Below are positions 41,195 to 47,189 of a DNA stretch of 47,189 nucleotides, in pieces. Both the position numbers and the translations under genes were made by a program. The notes beneath the pieces are model-generated. The model made no database searches. It was not told the DNA's origin and was given only the letters and a program-made list of their open reading frames with translations. Every line of letters begins with the position of its first letter. The first letter of the stretch is position 1. The stretch comes from Loigolactobacillus binensis (lineage in GTDB: Bacteria > Bacillota > Bacilli > Lactobacillales > Lactobacillaceae), in NCBI RefSeq assembly GCF_005405165.1, contig NZ_BJDN01000023.1:1234-48422 (forward strand). Reading direction: 5' to 3'.

Positions 41195-41719
41195 ATGATA
41201 AGTGATGAAGTGCTGTTTGAGTTGGTGGCGCGCGCCGATGATCAGCAGGCCTTTGAAACGCTAGTGCGCAAATACCGCCTGCCGGCAATCAATTACGTGA
41301 CTAAGTTGATCCATGATCGCGATTACGCTCAGAATCTGACGCAAAATGTTTTTGCCAATATTTATTTTAAGCGGCAAGCGATTTATCCGGTGGCGTCATT
41401 TAAGTTCTATCTTTTTAAAGCGCTTAAATATCAGGCAATCGATTGGATTCGCAAAACCAAAAGAGTGGCAACCGTCGATATTGATAATTTCACCTTGTCG
41501 TTCGAGCAGGTCAACGCTAGCGATTATTTACAGGTGTTGCAGCAAGAATTGACTCCAACTGATTACCAGCTGGCAATTTTGCGGTTCTATTATGGGTTCA
41601 CGTTTAAAGAAATTGCGCAACTGATGACGATTACTGCCGGCAACGCGCGGGTCCGTTGTAGTCGTTTACGTTGGAAATTGCGGCACGAGCCGTTTTGGCA
41701 GCAGGCACTGGAAAAGTAA
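41195..41719 (+). CDS. ECF-type RNA polymerase sigma factor
   Basis: 174 residues: region 2 (QQAFETLVRKYRLPAINYVT to YQAIDWIRKTKR, for -10 binding) and region 4 helix-turn-helix (LTPTDYQLAILRFYYGFTFK, EIAQLMTITAGNARVRCSRL). ATG 41195 is chosen because GGTGGGG lies directly upstream; longer in-frame starts run through the ECF-type promoter. First gene of a five-gene operon with a small membrane protein and an ABC exporter. Confidence 0.9.
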   Translation: MISDEVLFELVARADDQQAFETLVRKYRLPAINYVTKLIHDRDYAQNLTQNVFANIYFKRQAIYPVASFKFYLFKALKYQAIDWIRKTKRVATVDIDNFTLSFEQVNASDYLQVLQQELTPTDYQLAILRFYYGFTFKEIAQLMTITAGNARVRCSRLRWKLRHEPFWQQALEK

Positions 41720-41737
41720 GGGAGGTTTGTTTGACCA

Positions 41738-42016
41738 ATGAAAAATAACGATGAACGCAATTTTTTGGTCAGTATGTGGAATAAAGTCGCACAATTGGAA
41801 AGTGAAGCCCGCCTGGCCGCGCGGGAAAAACAGCAGCGCCACGCAAAAAGATTACGGCAATTGAAGCGGCTACTGATCTTGGTTGTTATCGCAAGCAGCC
41901 TATTATTAGTCATGTTACAAACCGACTTTGCTGTGACCATGAGTACGCAAATTATTTTGATTTTATTATGTTGGCTGCTGGATGTCCGCACCGATTTAGG
42001 AGGCACACGAAAATGA
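41738..42016 (+). CDS. Small membrane protein, possible anti-sigma partner
   Basis: 92 residues: a charged helical N-terminal half (FLVSMWNKVAQLESEARLAA, REKQQRHAKRLRQL) facing the cytoplasm and two hydrophobic helices. Its place directly after the ECF sigma gene is that of an anti-sigma factor, but no anti-sigma domain (ZAS or RsiX-like) is recognised. The TGA overlaps the ATG of the ATPase gene (ATGA at 42013), so the two are coupled. Confidence 0.65.
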   Translation: MKNNDERNFLVSMWNKVAQLESEARLAAREKQQRHAKRLRQLKRLLILVVIASSLLLVMLQTDFAVTMSTQIILILLCWLLDVRTDLGGTRK

Positions 42017-42738
42017 CGACCATTCAAGTGTGTGAGCTCACCAAAAGTTTTAAAGGAACGACCGTACTGAACCAATTAAATTTCACGTTGACCAATGGCG
42101 TAGTCGGTTTGTTGGGGCGCAATGGCGCTGGTAAAACGACCTTGATGAAAATTATTGCCACATTGTTAAGGCAGAGTTCTGGGCTGGTTATGATCGATCA
42201 GGCACCGGTGACTAATGTCCGCCAAGTTCGCCAAATGATTGGTTACTTACCCCAGAATTTCCAAATTTACCGCAATATGCGCGTGGTTGACGCGTTAACT
42301 TATCTCGGCCTTTTGTCAGAGCTTGAGCCGGCGACACTAGCTCAACGCATTGATCGGCTATTGATCCGTTTAAATTTAGGCAAGTACCGCCAATATAAGA
42401 TCAAAGAATTATCCGGCGGTTTAAAGCAGCGTGTTGGCATTGCACAAGCCTTGTTAAACGAACCTAAGATCTTGATCATTGATGAACCGACTGTCGGCCT
42501 TGATCCGGAAGAGCGGGATAATTTTCGCCGCTTGATCGGCGAATTAGGCGATCAGCGCATCGTGATTTTTTCGACGCATATTGTGGAAGATATTGCCCGG
42601 ATCAGTGATCAATTGGTGATCCTTGAAGGTGGGACAGTTGCATTTGCCGGACCAACCGCTACTTTTGCGGCTGATCCAGATGAGTTAGAAACGAAATACT
42701 TAGCATTGATCCGAGGTGGCAGTGATGAAGGCTTTTAG
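42013..42738 (+). CDS. ABC transporter ATP-binding protein
   Basis: 241-residue ATPase: Walker A GRNGAGKTT near residue 36, Q-loop YLPQNF, signature ELSGGLKQRVGIAQ near 133, Walker B ILIIDEPTVGLDPEERD, and H-loop STHIVED. CcmA/NatA-type, as found in exporters of drugs, peptides or bacteriocins. Start ATG follows AGGAGG by 8 bases. Partner permeases follow. Confidence 0.94.
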   Translation: MTTIQVCELTKSFKGTTVLNQLNFTLTNGVVGLLGRNGAGKTTLMKIIATLLRQSSGLVMIDQAPVTNVRQVRQMIGYLPQNFQIYRNMRVVDALTYLGLLSELEPATLAQRIDRLLIRLNLGKYRQYKIKELSGGLKQRVGIAQALLNEPKILIIDEPTVGLDPEERDNFRRLIGELGDQRIVIFSTHIVEDIARISDQLVILEGGTVAFAGPTATFAADPDELETKYLALIRGGSDEGF

Positions 42739-43912
42739 GTTTGAGCTGGGGTTGTTCATCAAAAGTTTAACTTTCTTTGCTTTCGTCTTTGCCGGTTTTG
42801 CCTTTTACTACACGCAATACCAAACGTCAGTCAATCAACAAATTAGTGCGGCTAAAGCAGGTGAACAGTACGATTCGGCCAACTATTTTATGCGGCCACA
42901 AGCTAACTGCTCTGATTATGGTGAGTCGCAGCAGCGCTCGCACGGACAATTAATGCAAAACGCGTTAGCTAATTTACAGTATGAATATCAGCATAATACT
43001 TTTGAAACCTATCCCTTCTTGTTTTTAAAAACGGTTCATTTGAATAAAGCGGATAAGCAAAAAATTCGTGCTGAATTTAAACAGTTGACGGGACAAAATA
43101 TTCGTTCATTTTCAGAAAAAGATTTACAGTGGCAGCGGCGAGCTAGTTATTCACAATTTGTTAAAAGTATGGCCCATGTGGATCAGATTATTGGCGGTCA
43201 TTCCGTTTACCGAACTGATAATTTGACTAGTTTTGTCAGCGGCAAAAAGTTAACTTACCACGCCGCATTAAAGACCTACCAGCAAAAGTTAAAGGTCGAT
43301 CAGGTCAGTCGCTCGTTTGCCCGACTGTATAGTGATTATTGGGGCATTATTATTGTGTTACTAAGTGTTTTTCCGATCTCGTTGTATTATGCCAAAAGTT
43401 CGCGAGAAAATTGTCAGGAAGTGCTGACGATACGCACGCTGCCGCTGTGGCGCTATTTAGGTAATCAATATTTGGCGGTAGTGGGTACCTTATTTTTGTT
43501 AACGCTGGCCTTTGCCATTTTGCCCACGATTCAGTTAATTAATATGGGCCATTTTCTAGGTGCGCAAGTGGACTATTTTGCTTTTGCCAAAACGATCACA
43601 TTATTTGTATTACCGACGATCATGTGGGTCGCGGCGCTATTGCTACTGTTGACACAATTTTTCCAGCCGTTGCTCACCATGATCAGCAGTGTGGCGTTAG
43701 GCGTTTTTATCATCGCAACGACCAATATCACCGGCTTAACTAAATGGTCACCATTGCTGCGCTTTAATGAATCAGATGATTGGCAGTTATATGCTACTTT
43801 GCGCCACAGTATCTATTTAAATCGGTTATTGTACGTTGGGTTAAGTCTCGGATTGTTTGGCTTAGCGGTATTGATCAAAGCGCGGAAGCAGGGTGGCGTT
43901 CATGGGCGTTAG
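42725..43912 (+). CDS. ABC-2-like exporter permease, first subunit
   Basis: 395 residues: one N-terminal hydrophobic helix, a large extracellular region of about 180 residues (VNQQISAAKAGEQYDSANYF onward), then five to six helices. This is the layout of ABC-2-type permeases with an external domain. ATG 42725 follows GAGGTGG; it overlaps the ATPase gene end. Substrate unknown. Confidence 0.8.
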   Translation: MKAFRFELGLFIKSLTFFAFVFAGFAFYYTQYQTSVNQQISAAKAGEQYDSANYFMRPQANCSDYGESQQRSHGQLMQNALANLQYEYQHNTFETYPFLFLKTVHLNKADKQKIRAEFKQLTGQNIRSFSEKDLQWQRRASYSQFVKSMAHVDQIIGGHSVYRTDNLTSFVSGKKLTYHAALKTYQQKLKVDQVSRSFARLYSDYWGIIIVLLSVFPISLYYAKSSRENCQEVLTIRTLPLWRYLGNQYLAVVGTLFLLTLAFAILPTIQLINMGHFLGAQVDYFAFAKTITLFVLPTIMWVAALLLLLTQFFQPLLTMISSVALGVFIIATTNITGLTKWSPLLRFNESDDWQLYATLRHSIYLNRLLYVGLSLGLFGLAVLIKARKQGGVHGR

Positions 43913-44549
43913 GCGACTATTTGCGCTGCTAGGCTATCAGTGGCAGATTCTTTTTAATAAGCAACTTTTGGCGTGTGTGGTGCTGTTATTATTATTGCCG
44001 TCAATGGTCAGTTTTCAGGCGATCGATCTCTTTCAAGCTGCCAGGGTGACTGAATGCTACTTTAGTTTGGTTGGCCTGATTTTAATTGGCACGATCAGTT
44101 TGCCGGAAAGTGGGGCTGATTTTGCGGAACTGTTGCGGAGTAGGCCAATTAATTCGGCACAGATCTTAAGTCTACGGTTTGGTGGTGACTTAGTGCTGCT
44201 GGTATTATTGACCACCGGCTGGGCTGTATTTTTGCATCAATTTAATTTGGCACTGTCGATCACCGTTTATATTGTTGCTGGACTAGCGGCGGCGTTTTTC
44301 TGGGGCGCCATTTCCGCAGTGTTAGGTATTTTGACGCAAAATGCGGCCATTGGTTTTTTAGCGGTCGTTTTGGCTTACCTGTACATTGTCTTTGGGATGA
44401 GCCGGCGGTTAGCGTATTATCCACTGACACTATTAGTCGAACCCAATAAAATTAAATTCAGTACGTTGAGCGTACTGGGCATTAGTTGTGGCGCGTTGCT
44501 TTTAGCTTTATTCTGGGCTTGCTTGCGCGATAATGGAAAATTTAATTGA
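43902..44549 (+). CDS. ABC-2-like exporter permease, second subunit
   Basis: 215 residues, six hydrophobic helices, no large soluble domain. ATG 43902 overlaps the previous gene by 11 bases with AGGGTGG just upstream. Together with the ATPase and first permease it forms the exporter run by the ECF sigma operon. A very strong terminator follows. Confidence 0.78.
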   Translation: MGVRRLFALLGYQWQILFNKQLLACVVLLLLLPSMVSFQAIDLFQAARVTECYFSLVGLILIGTISLPESGADFAELLRSRPINSAQILSLRFGGDLVLLVLLTTGWAVFLHQFNLALSITVYIVAGLAAAFFWGAISAVLGILTQNAAIGFLAVVLAYLYIVFGMSRRLAYYPLTLLVEPNKIKFSTLSVLGISCGALLLALFWACLRDNGKFN

Positions 44550-44552
44550 CCA

Positions 44553-44590
44553 CAAAGCCCCCGACTATTTTACGGTAGTCGGGGGCTTTG
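44553..44590. terminator. Terminator of the sigma/ABC operon
   Basis: Perfect 15-bp inverted repeat CAAAGCCCCCGACTA/TAGTCGGGGGCTTTG. No long T run. Confidence 0.85.
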
Positions 44591-44595
44591 CAGCC

Positions 44596-44706
44596 TCAAA
44601 CTTTAAAGCCCATCCGTGCCTTCACCTTAGCGACATTTGCGCTGGAAGTAAGTTGCTGTAATAATAAAAAGGCGACGTCGAGGGCAGTTTCTGGTGTTGA
44701 AGTCAT
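44596..44706 (-). CDS. Doubtful 36-aa ORF
   Basis: MTSTPETALDVAFLLLQQLT followed by SSANVAKVKARMGFKV. Protein-like wording but no clear ribosome site, and it sits between gene remnants, so it may be a fragment. Family unknown. Confidence 0.25.
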   Translation of the reverse strand: MTSTPETALDVAFLLLQQLTSSANVAKVKARMGFKV

Positions 44707-44719
44707 GCAAAAGTGGTGA

Positions 44720-44821
44720 CTGGAACGCGACTACTTAAATATTCCGCAGGAACAGTTGCTGCCGGCGGAATTAAGTCAAGGTGAAGTGGTGGCGCGGATC
44801 ATTCACGACGTGCAGTTGTGA
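44720..44821 (+). pseudogene. C-terminal gene remnant
   Basis: The frame LERDYLNIPQEQLLPAELSQ followed by GEVVARIIHDVQL ends at TGA 44819-44821, with TGA just before it and no start codon or ribosome site. It reads as the end of a lost protein; the family is not recognised. Its stop abuts the stop of the next gene on the other strand (TGATCA). Confidence 0.4.
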
Positions 44822-45415
44822 TCACCAATCCACAACCGTCAAATCAGGCCATTTTTGTCGCCATTTGTGAACTTTAGCTTGATAAACGCTTGGCGTGATC
44901 AGCTTTTTATTGGGGCGCACGATGCCCATGAATAAATCATTCATGCCGTAAGGGGCGAAGACTTGCAACTGCGCGTTTTCGTCAACGTAGACGCCTAGCG
45001 CGGTTGCGGTCGTCGGCCAAGTGCTGATGGCATCTTCGGTTGATCGATAGGGCGTGATCGTTTTGCCAAAGCGTTGTGCGTACCATAAATGGACCCGCGC
45101 TTCATTTTTAACGTCAATACTGTATTGATTTCCGACCAGCCGTTGCGCAATTTTTGCTTGCGTGGCGGCTTCTTTTGCAACACTTAAATCGGGGTCGTAA
45201 TACATAATATCAACGTCGCTGATGCCGTAATCCGGTGCTTGGTGAAAAAGCGTGTTTCAAACTGATTGGGTGATGCTGCCACCGCCAACGTATAGGTTGG
45301 GCAGATTCAGTTGGGCAACGGTCGTGATCAGTTCATATAGCGCAGGGTTTAACCGCAAAATGTGCGCCAGCAGGGCAACTTGTTTGGTGAGAGGCTGATT
45401 GACGCCAGTTAACAT
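44822..45415 (-). pseudogene. Nucleotidyltransferase-family gene with a premature TGA
   Basis: ATG 45415, nine bases after AAGGAG, opens a 197-codon frame broken only by TGA at 45259-45257, where the family has Trp (GGGSITQSV-stop-NTLFH). The rest is uninterrupted: DYGISDVDIMYYDPDLS with the acidic pair, VHLWYAQRFGKTI and APYGMNDLFMGIVRPN are marks of the PF06042-type nucleotidyltransferase-like family. A TGG to TGA change has probably inactivated it. An internal ATG 45205 could give only the C-terminal two-thirds, lacking the GG motif. Confidence 0.8.
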
Positions 45416-45578
45416 GGTGGGTCACTCCTTGTTCAGTAACCTATAGTGCTTTTTCAACTACGCTTACGCTAAATTAACAGTAAAAACTAACTTGGTATTT
45501 TCTAATTTAAGTATACTGCAAGGTGTGGGGTGTAAAGATAGTATATTCTTTGTTAATGAAAATCAGTGGTTTAAAAAT

Positions 45579-45607
45579 TTGATAAGTGTGTATTGAGTGT
45601 GTATAAT
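45579..45607 (+). promoter_or_regulatory. hicAB promoter
   Basis: TTGATA (45579-45584), 17 bases, TATAAT (45602-45607). Confidence 0.85.
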
Positions 45608-45640
45608 AAAGACCATAGATATTGAGTGGGGGTGCTTTTA

Positions 45641-45838
45641 GTGCCGATGAAGCCACGGCAATTGATAAAATTGCTTAAACAAAACGGCTTTATCGAAAAG
45701 TCACAGAATGGTTCTTCGCACTTAAAGATGTACAATCCGGTTACCAACATAACGGTTATGATTCCAATTCATGCAAAAGAATTGGGAAGAGGTCTTGAAA
45801 ATGCGATTTTACGCGAAGCCAAGTTAAAGAAGTCCTAG
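45641..45838 (+). CDS. hicA: HicA-type mRNA interferase toxin
   Basis: 65-residue toxin with a double-stranded-RNA-binding-like fold; cleaves mRNA. PMKPRQLIKLLKQNGFIEKS and the catalytic His in NGSSHLKMYNP are typical. GTG 45641 is chosen from the ribosome site GGGGTG and the family N-terminus; earlier and later in-frame starts are possible. Followed after 37 bases by its antitoxin, the usual hicAB order. Confidence 0.92.
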   Translation: MPMKPRQLIKLLKQNGFIEKSQNGSSHLKMYNPVTNITVMIPIHAKELGRGLENAILREAKLKKS

Positions 45839-45875
45839 ACTTTTTGAGTGTACTTTCGATAAGGATGGTGAAAAA

Positions 45876-46259
45876 ATGTCAAAAAATATTTTAGTTTATC
45901 CAGTCATTTTGTCAAAAGACGGGGATTATATATTTGTTCAGGTTCCAGATATTGCCGGTGGGTTCACACAGGGCAACGATTTAAAGGATGCAATCGTTAT
46001 GGCGGAAGACTTGATTGGCAATCTTTTAGCGGATGTGTCTGTTTATCCAAAAGCTTCAGCGCCAGCGGATATTAAGCTGGCCACTGATGAGCAATTGGTA
46101 TATGTGTCGGTTGATATTGATGCTTTTAGACGCAAGTATGGCAAACTAGTGCGTAAAAATATTACGATACCAGAGTATTTGAATCGTTTGGCCAAAGATC
46201 AAAAAATTAATGTTTCGCAAGTCGCGACGGCGGCGTTAAAAGTAAAATTAGGGATTTGA
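45876..46259 (+). CDS. hicB: HicB-type antitoxin
   Basis: 127 residues: N-terminal HicB RNase-H-like domain (YPVILSKDGDYIFVQVPDIA, GGFTQGNDLKDAIVMAED) that binds HicA, and a C-terminal ribbon-helix-helix region (ITIPEYLNRLAKDQKINVSQ) for operator binding and autorepression. SD AAGGATGG before ATG. Completes a type II pair that looks intact. Confidence 0.93.
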   Translation: MSKNILVYPVILSKDGDYIFVQVPDIAGGFTQGNDLKDAIVMAEDLIGNLLADVSVYPKASAPADIKLATDEQLVYVSVDIDAFRRKYGKLVRKNITIPEYLNRLAKDQKINVSQVATAALKVKLGI

Positions 46260-46285
46260 CCAAGCCGCTATCGTTTTAGCATTAA

Positions 46286-46317
46286 TGTCAGTAAAATCGA
46301 TTCTGAATTTACTGACA
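46286..46317. promoter_or_regulatory. 10-bp inverted repeat after hicB
   Basis: TGTCAGTAAA/TTTACTGACA (46286-46295/46308-46317). No immediate T run, so it is either a weak terminator of hicAB or an operator for the RelB-type gene 80 bases on. Confidence 0.5.
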
Positions 46318-46396
46318 CGTTGATGTTAATACTTTTTTCAAAATAGTAGATAAAATCATTTCAATATTGATTTAGACGATAAAAGGTGATATTACT

Positions 46397-46666
46397 TTGA
46401 AGGTGACCGCTAAAAAGCGAATCCAGGTCCAGATCGACCGTTCATTAGCTGAGCAAACAGAGCAGGTTTTAAAAACGCTTGGTTTAACGTCAACGACAGC
46501 AATTAATCTATTCTTCAAACGAATCGTTGCCCAAGGCGGCTTGCCGTTTGCATTAACTGAACGGGAGCAAAATACGCTTGCGCTACTTGCAATGACAAAA
46601 GGTTTGCCGGCGAAAAAATTAGATACAACCGCCAAAGTTAATGAATGGCTGAACGCCAAAGATTAA
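46397..46666 (+). CDS. RelB/DinJ-family antitoxin, no partner toxin
   Basis: 89 residues with the RelB/DinJ N-terminal ribbon-helix-helix: RIQVQIDRSLAEQTEQVL followed by GLTSTTAINLFFKRIVAQGG. TTG 46397 follows AAAGGTG by 8 bases. No RelE/YafQ-type toxin lies on either side, so it appears to be an orphan antitoxin or a solitary regulator. Confidence 0.85.
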   Translation: MKVTAKKRIQVQIDRSLAEQTEQVLKTLGLTSTTAINLFFKRIVAQGGLPFALTEREQNTLALLAMTKGLPAKKLDTTAKVNEWLNAKD

Positions 46667-46687
46667 AATAATCATTATTTCAGTAAT

Positions 46688-46730
46688 ACCGGCGCAAATG
46701 TGTGACTAGTTGGATAAGAATTTAGGCCGA
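46688..46730. repeat. Intergenic motif pair, copy B
   Basis: ACCGGCGC (46688-46695) and GAATTTAGGCCGA (46718-46730), in the same order as at 10454-10501. Confidence 0.3.
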
Positions 46731-46756
46731 TGCCGCCTTACCGAGATCATTATTGC

Positions 46757-46784
46757 TTGCAACCGCCCCTTTTTCTAGTAGAAT
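46757..46784 (+). promoter_or_regulatory. Promoter of the ArsR-type gene
   Basis: TTGCAA (46757-46762), 16 bases, TAGAAT (46779-46784). The predicted transcription start (about 46791) falls on the start codon. Confidence 0.6.
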
Positions 46785-46791
46785 ACAAAGT

Positions 46792-47088
46792 ATGATGACT
46801 AAACAAAATAAAGACCAATTAGAAGCGCAAAGGATCGCGATTTTCAAGGCGTTGGCTGATCCGGTGCGACTTGATATTATTAAGTATTTGAAAAATACTG
46901 ACCATGAGGTTGCTTGTGGCGAGGTGGGAAAAGCAGTTCATATTAGTAAATCCTCTGGTTCATATCATTTCAAGTTGCTGCAAGCAGCTGGGTTGATCAC
47001 GGCAAGAAAAGAAGCCCGCGAGAAGTACGTTGCGCTTGATCGGCAAACGATCGCGCAATTTGTGACCGGCTTTTTTGACAGTATTTAA
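46792..47088 (+). CDS. ArsR-family winged-helix regulator
   Basis: 98 residues: FKALADPVRLDIIKYLKNTD, then GEVGKAVHISKSSGSYHFKL as recognition helix and a wing with KEAREKYVAL. ArsR-like repressors or activators respond to metals or other signals; the metal-binding ELCVCDL motif is not present (a single Cys in EVACGEV), so the signal is unknown. No ribosome site precedes ATG 46792 (or ATG 46795), in line with a leaderless mRNA. A terminator follows, so it is monocistronic here. Confidence 0.88.
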   Translation: MMTKQNKDQLEAQRIAIFKALADPVRLDIIKYLKNTDHEVACGEVGKAVHISKSSGSYHFKLLQAAGLITARKEAREKYVALDRQTIAQFVTGFFDSI

Positions 47089-47124
47089 ATGGCTCTCTGT
47101 CAAATCCTGTTGATAGTCAATTTT

Positions 47125-47164
47125 ACAGTGTTAGAAGTTACTTAACTTCTAATGCTGTTTTTTT
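47125..47164 (+). terminator. Terminator of the ArsR-type gene
   Basis: 15-bp stem with two wobble pairs (47125-47139/47144-47158), followed by TTTTTT. Confidence 0.9.
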
Positions 47165-47189
47165 ACTTGGTTTGGTCCGCATTTGTTGC

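Overview
The window looks like a chromosomal segment of a Lactobacillaceae species (genus not resolved; Loigolactobacillus/Lactiplantibacillus-like gene content is possible). Supporting signs are an SMK-box (SAM-III) riboswitch on metK, T-box leaders on leuS, a cystine-type symporter and brnQ, enterocin A-type immunity genes, oleate hydratase, an AgrC/PlnB-like quorum kinase, an Lsa-type ABC-F protein, and Fst/par-like type I toxin-antitoxin signals. All calls come from reading the sequence; no search was run.

Layout. (1) 1-870: ten tRNA genes on the + strand, framed by a perfect 161-bp direct repeat that duplicates the fMet-Asp pair. (2) 900-10.3 kb: housekeeping block with metK, an MFS exporter, a PAP2 phosphatase, leuS, a UspA protein, a MurJ/YtgP-type flippase and an RsuA-type pseudouridine synthase. 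(3) 10.5-13.8 kb: PhzF-like protein, second MFS exporter, TauE/SafE exporter. (4) 13.8-15.8 kb: two kilobases with no ordinary gene but dense structure. It holds one complete-looking par-like type I toxin-antitoxin unit, at least four relatives of its antitoxin terminator, a second broken toxin-like peptide, an attenuator-like double hairpin and a decayed coding fragment; it ends at tRNA-Gly(CCC). (5) 15.9-23.6 kb: a proteasome/HslV-like Ntn-hydrolase candidate, UspA, DUF1304, tRNA-Leu, nnrD, an ABC-F gene behind an attenuator, MazG-like, small unknowns, an aminotransferase, a TVP38 protein. (6) 23.7-29.1 kb: T-box plus a 24-codon leader ORF upstream of a frameshifted tcyP, isochorismatase, adaA plus glycosylase facing ogt (alkylation repair), orphan ParA. 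(7) 29.2-33.5 kb: AgrC/AgrA-like two-component system followed by four bacteriocin immunity-type genes, a CPBP protease and a 57-aa membrane peptide, with no bacteriocin gene visible. (8) 33.5-40.1 kb: brnQ, a 43-aa membrane peptide overlapping a membrane protein whose C-terminus resembles YezG-family immunity proteins, an MFS relic, ohyA with two small upstream ORFs. (9) 40.1-44.6 kb: a Ser-rich membrane-anchored protein divergent from an ECF sigma/ABC exporter operon that has a SigW/SigX-like promoter of its own. (10) 44.6-47.2 kb: decayed genes, hicAB, an orphan RelB-type antitoxin and an ArsR regulator on a probably leaderless transcript.

How it fits together. Amino-acid supply is controlled by RNA leaders (SAM for metK, uncharged tRNA for leuS, brnQ and tcyP). 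Several loci serve defence or competition: immunity genes, YezG-like domain, ABC-F, type I and II toxin-antitoxin parts. Decay is frequent in these accessory parts (tcyP frameshift, nucleotidyltransferase nonsense codon, MFS and other fragments), while the housekeeping genes are intact.
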